A stretch of 64,000 nucleotides of DNA from Sulfuricurvum sp. (GTDB taxonomy: Bacteria; Campylobacterota; Campylobacteria; Campylobacterales; Sulfurimonadaceae), in the NCBI RefSeq assembly GCF_023229695.1, contig NZ_JALNYS010000011.1, positions 8,819-72,818 on the forward strand, in the 5' to 3' direction. Positions 59,808 through 64,000 of the stretch are shown in pieces. Under the pieces are notes generated by a model. That model worked only from the letters and a program-made list of their open reading frames with translations, made no database searches and was not told where the DNA came from. How positions within the stretch are numbered: position 1 is the first letter of the stretch; each line of letters opens with the position of its first letter. A program made the translations under genes and the position numbers.

Positions 59808-60280
59808 TTCTCAATACCGGCGGCACCTTTAATAAACGGTATGATCCGATTTCGGGGGAGCTTTTTGTCCCTGCCGATAATGGGGCGATTGAAGCGATTT
59901 GCCGTGTATTGGCAATTTCTATCGATATCCGGGGGATTATCCATAAAGACTCTTTGGAGATGGATGAAGCCGATCGCGCGTTGTTGTGCGATACGATCCG
60001 GCAATCGGCGCAAGAGCGTATCGTTGTCGTCCACGGTACCGATACGATGGGATTAAGTGCGGCGGCCGTTGCGGCGGCCGGTTTGGATAAAACGGTGGTT
60101 TTTACCGGAGCGATGGTTCCGTTTTCGATCGATCCGATCGAGGCGACCGCCAATCTGGCCATGGCCATGGGGTATGCCCAGAGTGTTTCAGGGGGTGTAT
60201 CCATCGTTATGCAAGGGGTGATGGGTCCGTATGATCGGGTGAAAAAAAATCGGAAATTGGGGAAGTTTGAGTATGTCTAA
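59801..60280 (+). CDS. Single-domain asparaginase-like protein
   Basis: A 159-residue protein with only the N-terminal asparaginase domain: VILNTGGTFNKRYDP (nucleophile Thr) and VVHGTDTM (second Thr-Asp). Full asparaginases are about 330 residues and have a C-terminal domain that completes the site. It may still be functional in a dimer or have another role. It overlaps gmhB by 7 bp and ccoI by 8 bp, so it is in one operon with them. Confidence 0.8.
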   Translation: MVILNTGGTFNKRYDPISGELFVPADNGAIEAICRVLAISIDIRGIIHKDSLEMDEADRALLCDTIRQSAQERIVVVHGTDTMGLSAAAVAAAGLDKTVVFTGAMVPFSIDPIEATANLAMAMGYAQSVSGGVSIVMQGVMGPYDRVKKNRKLGKFEYV

Positions 60281-62666
60281 AGTCAAATGCGATCACTGTC
60301 ATCTTGAATTTAGGGATGAAATCATGATCCATGACGGTGAATACCGTTTTTGCTGTAACGGCTGTCAGGGAATTTTTCATCTTCTTAAAGATGAGGGGTT
60401 GGAGAGTTTTTATTCCAAAATAGGGGATACGACCCTCTCTCCGCCGAGCGAAGCGTATGAAGCGAGCAGCAATTTCGACACCCAGGCTTTTCATCAACGC
60501 TTTGTAACCACGACCAAACAGGGGCTTTCGCAAGTATCGCTGGTGATTGAGGGGATCCATTGTGCGGCATGCGTCTGGTTGAATGAAAAAGCCCTCCATC
60601 GAATGGAGGGGGTAATCGAAGCCCATATCAATTATACGAACAATAAAGCCCGTATCAGCTGGGATCCTGAGACGGTAAAACTCTCTGCCATCATCGATAT
60701 GATCCGGGCTATCGGGTATAACGCGTTCCCTTACGATGCCTCACTTCAAGAGGTACGCGCCAATAAAGAGCGTAAAGAGTATTATCTGCGCATGGCGGTG
60801 GCGACGTTTGCCACGATGAATATGATGTGGATTGCGGTTGCCCAGTATGCGGGATATTTTACGGGGATCACCCAAGAGATCAAGACGATTTTAAATGTTG
60901 CGGAATGGGTGTTGGCGACACCGGTCCTCTTTTACAGCGGATGGGTTTTTTATCGCGGGGCCTATTACGGATTGCGTAATAAAGCGGTGACGATGGATCT
61001 GCTGGTCGTGACGGGATCGAGTCTGGCCTATCTTTATTCCATCTATATTACACTGTTCGAAAAAGGGGAAGCCTATTTCGATTCGGTTGCGATGATTATC
61101 ACTTTTGTCCTATTCGGAAAATTTTTAGAGGTGCTGAGTCGAAAAAATGCGGCCGACACCCTTGATATTATCGGCAAGCACATTCCGGGCGAAGTGAGTG
61201 TGATTGAGGGGGAAAATATCCGCCAGATCAATGTCAATGATGTCAAAGTCGGAGATCTTATTTTAATCCGGACCGGTGAAAAAGCGGCCATTGACGGTGA
61301 GGTGATATCCGGAGAGGGAAGTTTTGATGAGTCCAATCTGACGGGAGAGTCAGAGCCGATCTTCAAGCGCTCCGGTGATTCGATTATCAGCGGTACGACG
61401 AGTATCGATGCTCTGCTGCACTACCACGCGACCAAAGATTTTACCCACTCGACGTTATCGACGCTGGTGAACCTGCTTGAAAATTCGATGAGCAATAAGC
61501 CCCGGATCGAACAGCTTGCCAACCGCCTTTCGCAACATTTCTCATCAACGATCCTTTTTCTGGCTGTTGCGACCTTTTGGTCGTGGTATTTCTGGCCGCA
61601 CAGTTTTGACCGTTCGTTGATGGTGGGGATATCGGTGATTATCATTGCCTGCCCGTGCGCCCTTGCCTTGGCCACTCCGGTTGCGACATTGGTAGGGCTC
61701 ACTCTGGGAGCCAAGCGGGGGATTCTGTTCAAATCGGCGGCACAGATCGAAACGATGGCCAAAGCGACGATGGTGGTGTTGGATAAAACGGGTACGATTA
61801 CGCAGGGGCGTCCCGAAGTGGTCCGTGCCACTTATGAAGCACCGTTTGAACGTTCGCTTCTCCTCTCTTTGGTCCAATCATCCCATCATCCTGTGAGCCG
61901 TGGCGTCAGTGATTACCTCCAAAGTTCGGAAGAAAATCTTTCATGCGGTGTTATTGAAGAGGCAAACGAGATTCCGGCGAGGGGGATTGTCGGACGTGCC
62001 AACGGGGTGATGATCGCAGGGGGGAATGCTCTGCTGATGGAAGATATGGGGATTGATGTCGATTCTTCTACGGATAAAAGTGTTTTCTATTACGCGGTAG
62101 AGGGAAAACTGGTTGCCGTATTTGAACTGAGGGATTTACCGAAATCGGGTTCCGCCGAGGCGATTCACACCCTTAAAGCAAGCGGCTTACGGGTCGTTAT
62201 GCTGACCGGAGATCACCAATCGGCTGCAACGCGCGTAGCGCAGGAGGTGGGAATCGATGAACTCTACGCCCATCTCACCCCGCAGGATAAAGCAGCTTAT
62301 GTGAGCCGTTTTCATGAAGAGGGGCACATTGTCGTGATGGGGGGAGATGGGGTCAATGACCTTTTAGCCCTTGCAAACGCCGATATCGCCATTGCGATGG
62401 GGAGCGGGAGCGATATCGCGATCGAGGTCTCGGACGTGGTATTGCTCAACGATTCGTTGACGTCGCTTGCGGAAGCGCATGCGATCAGTCACCGAACGTA
62501 CCGATTGATCAAACAAAATTTGGGGATTTCGCTCCTGTACAATACGATTACGATACCACTTGCGATGATGGGGGCGATTATCCCCCTGATCGCGGCTATT
62601 TCGATGTCGTTTAGCTCACTTCTGGTTGTCGGTAACTCGATGCGCAGCCGGTGGATGTATAAATAA
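60273..62666 (+). CDS. ccoI: CcoI/FixI-type copper-exporting P-type ATPase for cbb3 oxidase
   Basis: A 797-residue P1B ATPase. An N-terminal Cys cluster domain (CDHCHLEF, CCNGCQGIF) is followed by an HMA domain with IHCAACVWL, eight membrane segments with the metal-site ACPCALA, and the P-domain DKTGTITQGRP with GDGVNDLLAL. The N-terminal cluster and the next gene, ccoS, mark it as CcoI, which supplies copper to cbb3 cytochrome oxidase. ATG 60273 follows GGGGAAG. Confidence 0.93.
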   Translation: MSKVKCDHCHLEFRDEIMIHDGEYRFCCNGCQGIFHLLKDEGLESFYSKIGDTTLSPPSEAYEASSNFDTQAFHQRFVTTTKQGLSQVSLVIEGIHCAACVWLNEKALHRMEGVIEAHINYTNNKARISWDPETVKLSAIIDMIRAIGYNAFPYDASLQEVRANKERKEYYLRMAVATFATMNMMWIAVAQYAGYFTGITQEIKTILNVAEWVLATPVLFYSGWVFYRGAYYGLRNKAVTMDLLVVTGSSLAYLYSIYITLFEKGEAYFDSVAMIITFVLFGKFLEVLSRKNAADTLDIIGKHIPGEVSVIEGENIRQINVNDVKVGDLILIRTGEKAAIDGEVISGEGSFDESNLTGESEPIFKRSGDSIISGTTSIDALLHYHATKDFTHSTLSTLVNLLENSMSNKPRIEQLANRLSQHFSSTILFLAVATFWSWYFWPHSFDRSLMVGISVIIIACPCALALATPVATLVGLTLGAKRGILFKSAAQIETMAKATMVVLDKTGTITQGRPEVVRATYEAPFERSLLLSLVQSSHHPVSRGVSDYLQSSEENLSCGVIEEANEIPARGIVGRANGVMIAGGNALLMEDMGIDVDSSTDKSVFYYAVEGKLVAVFELRDLPKSGSAEAIHTLKASGLRVVMLTGDHQSAATRVAQEVGIDELYAHLTPQDKAAYVSRFHEEGHIVVMGGDGVNDLLALANADIAIAMGSGSDIAIEVSDVVLLNDSLTSLAEAHAISHRTYRLIKQNLGISLLYNTITIPLAMMGAIIPLIAAISMSFSSLLVVGNSMRSRWMYK

Positions 62667-62700
62667 AAAGTTAAAATCATGGTGGTATAAAGGATTATAA

Positions 62701-62922
62701 ATGGAGAGTTGGGTTGTTGCTATGATGTTGGGGGCATCGCTCTTTTTGGGCGGTATTGCATTGGCGGCATTTTTGTGGGGAATCAAGAACGGTCAATTTG
62801 ACGATGAGAAGAAGATGATGAATCAGGTGATGTACGATGATGAAGCGGAACTCAATGATGCGGCACGGCTGCAACGTAAACGGGAAGCTTCGGAACAGAA
62901 AAAAGAGTATCGACCGGAATAA
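62701..62922 (+). CDS. ccoS: CcoS, cbb3-type oxidase maturation protein
   Basis: A 73-residue membrane protein with one helix (VAMMLGASLFLGGIALAAFL) and the CcoS signature LWGIKNGQFDDEKKM. It is needed for cofactor insertion in cbb3 oxidase. It lies 34 bp after ccoI. Its C-terminus is a charged helix (LQRKREASEQKKEYRPE). Confidence 0.92.
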   Translation: MESWVVAMMLGASLFLGGIALAAFLWGIKNGQFDDEKKMMNQVMYDDEAELNDAARLQRKREASEQKKEYRPE

Positions 62923-62979
62923 AAAAAAGAAGTTAAAAAAAGGTGAGAGATTAATCAAAGTACGGTTTACTGTACGTGA

Positions 62980-63045
62980 GCTTCGCGCTGAGCGAAACAC
63001 AGCGTTAGCGTAGCCAAAGGGATGTGTATCCCTTTGGCGTTTAAA
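62980..63045. repeat. Family B element, copy 5
   Basis: TTCGC-N5-GCGAA (62982-62996), then CACAGCGTTAGCGTAGCC (62998-63015), an 11-bp hairpin with arms GCCAAAGGGAT (63013-63023) and ATCCCTTTGGC (63028-63038), then GTTTAAAA. The hairpin is a probable terminator for both convergent genes ccoS and the cytochrome. Confidence 0.7.
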
Positions 63046-63047
63046 AC

Positions 63048-63344
63048 TTACTTGATTCCTGCAATGTAAGCAGCAGCAGCTTTAATATCAGCATCTGACA
63101 TTGCAGCAACTTGCCCTTTCATCAATGCGCCCATACCGGCTTTGTTAAGTGTACCTGCTTTGTAACCGTTCAAAGAAGCTTCGATAGCTGAAGCCGATTG
63201 ACCTTTAACGATTGCAGATTTACCAAGAGCCGCTTTTTCGAAGCTAGCACCGTGACACGCAGCACATTTAGCAGTAAGAGCTTTACCATCCGCTGCCATC
63301 ATAGATACACCTGCGAATAGCATTGCAAGAGCGATTTTTTTCAT
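63048..63344 (-). CDS. Small periplasmic cytochrome c553-type protein
   Basis: A 98-residue protein with a signal peptide (MKKIALAMLFAGVSMMAADG), one heme site CAACH at about 27-31 and a late Met (MGALMKGQ) as axial ligand. It is like the cytochrome c553 family that feeds cbb3 oxidase, encoded next to ccoI/ccoS here. GGAGAA precedes the start. Confidence 0.92.
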   Translation of the reverse strand: MKKIALAMLFAGVSMMAADGKALTAKCAACHGASFEKAALGKSAIVKGQSASAIEASLNGYKAGTLNKAGMGALMKGQVAAMSDADIKAAAAYIAGIK

Positions 63345-63467
63345 TCATTTTCTCCATTAAAAAATTTGATAAGAATTATAGTCCTATCAATCTTAAAGGA
63401 TACTAACAGTGTTTCGCTTAATCATTGCTCTGTTACAATAATGGACTCTAAAAGCGAAGGAGAATCT

Positions 63468-64000
63468 ATGCGCTACAGCGACGTTGATTTAAATCATAAA
63501 ACCATCCTTATCACCGGAGGGGGAGGATTTATCGGCTCGAACCTTGCATTCTATTTTCAGAAACATTATCCGGATGCCCGTGTTGTGGTTTTGGATCTGT
63601 TCCGTTCGAACCTTACCCTCTCCAACGGTAACCTCAAAAGTTTCGGTCATTTTAAAAATCTGATCGGCTTTAACGGTGAGGTGATCAGCGGGGATATCAA
63701 CGATCAAACCCTTTTGGCTAAACTGTCCGCACACTATAAATTTGACTACATTTTTCATGAAGCGGCCATTTCGGACACGACGGCATTGGAACAGGATTTG
63801 ATGATCCAAACGAATGTCAATGCTTTTAAAGATCTCCTCGATATCGCTGTTGCACACGGGGCCAATATGATTTATGCGTCGTCCGGGGCAACCTATGGAG
63901 ACGCCCCCTCACCGCAGAGGGTAGGATGCGAAGCGCCGCAAAACGTGTATGGATTTTCGAAATTGATGATGGATCATCTGGCGCGTCAGTACGCTCAAAA
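63468..64000 (+). CDS. hldD: ADP-L-glycero-D-manno-heptose 6-epimerase, N-terminal part (cut by window edge)
   Basis: ATG 63468 follows GAAGGAG. The frame is open to the window end and gives an NAD-binding start (TILITGGGGFIGSNLAFYF), HEAAISDTTALEQD, ASSGATYGDAPSP and the catalytic YxxxK in VYGFSKLMMD. This is the GalE-like epimerase fold and the HEAAISDTT pattern is that of HldD/RfaD, the last step of ADP-heptose synthesis; gmhA and gmhB are nearby. The last third lies outside the window. Confidence 0.9.
   Translation, partial: MRYSDVDLNHKTILITGGGGFIGSNLAFYFQKHYPDARVVVLDLFRSNLTLSNGNLKSFGHFKNLIGFNGEVISGDINDQTLLAKLSAHYKFDYIFHEAAISDTTALEQDLMIQTNVNAFKDLLDIAVAHGANMIYASSGATYGDAPSPQRVGCEAPQNVYGFSKLMMDHLARQYAQ

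Overview
The window reads as chromosomal DNA of a Campylobacterota (Epsilonproteobacteria) bacterium, most like a free-living Sulfuricurvum/Sulfurimonas relative. Reasons: lineage-typical blocks (cheZ / U32 protein / purE / DUF3972 / glyQ; pgbA-like / glcD with csd3-like), a CheZ of the Helicobacter/Campylobacter type, short ComEC, CcoI/CcoS for cbb3 oxidase, small periplasmic cytochromes, many two-component and c-di-GMP proteins, T-rich promoters and dense gene packing. The genus is inference; there is no rRNA gene in the window. I see no CRISPR array, transposase, rRNA or confident tRNA gene.

Layout. 1-9.2 kb: the start of a RecD2-like helicase, a PAP2 phosphatase, a three-gene phosphorelay (hybrid kinase with HPt, HD-GYP regulator, receiver protein with an unrecognised C-terminus) and glyQ. 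9.2-15 kb: hipBA and a DUF89 protein next to the conserved DUF3972-purE-U32-cheZ block. 15-20.3 kb: PHP phosphatase, glnA, pckA, a degenerate 640-bp gene-poor stretch and a NifX-like protein. 20.4-28.5 kb: three pilin-like genes, an MNT/HEPN pair, priA, ispG, dnaB, comEC. 28.4-35.7 kb: yihY, glcD, pgbA-like, csd3-like peptidase, Nudix, NosA-like TonB receptor and a 31-aa membrane peptide. 35.9-46 kb: GGDEF/EAL protein, HDOD protein, agmatine deiminase, alr, ribA-rsmG operon, hemB, argF, pentaheme cytochrome. 46-56.5 kb: DEAD-box helicase, HIT protein, ndk-yceD-rpmF-plsX-fabH operon, ferredoxin, metK, phosphoribosyltransferase, der, hemJ. 56.5-64 kb: trxC, hpf, trpS, gmhA, gmhB, an asparaginase-like domain, ccoI, ccoS, cytochrome c553 and the start of hldD.

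How the genes work together. Much of the window is core metabolism and replication, plus cell envelope work (LPS heptose: gmhA, gmhB, hldD; peptidoglycan: alr, csd3-like), signalling to c-di-GMP and chemotaxis, and respiratory cytochrome assembly (ccoI, ccoS, hemJ, hemB). Accessory modules are the toxin-antitoxin pairs hipBA and MNT/HEPN.

The most unusual content is in repeats and insertion scars. Family A is a set of about 150-bp elements with terminal inverted repeats (18/18 bp in one copy), sitting at gene 3' ends and often supplying the stop codon. Family B is a set of 60-95 bp elements made of two hairpins around a conserved core. The MNT/HEPN pair interrupts the 5' end of priA, leaving a 14-codon remnant of an older priA start upstream. 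The same priA also carries an in-frame dRS3-like palindrome pair. A 64-bp copy of the NifX-like gene start lies 580 bp from the original.
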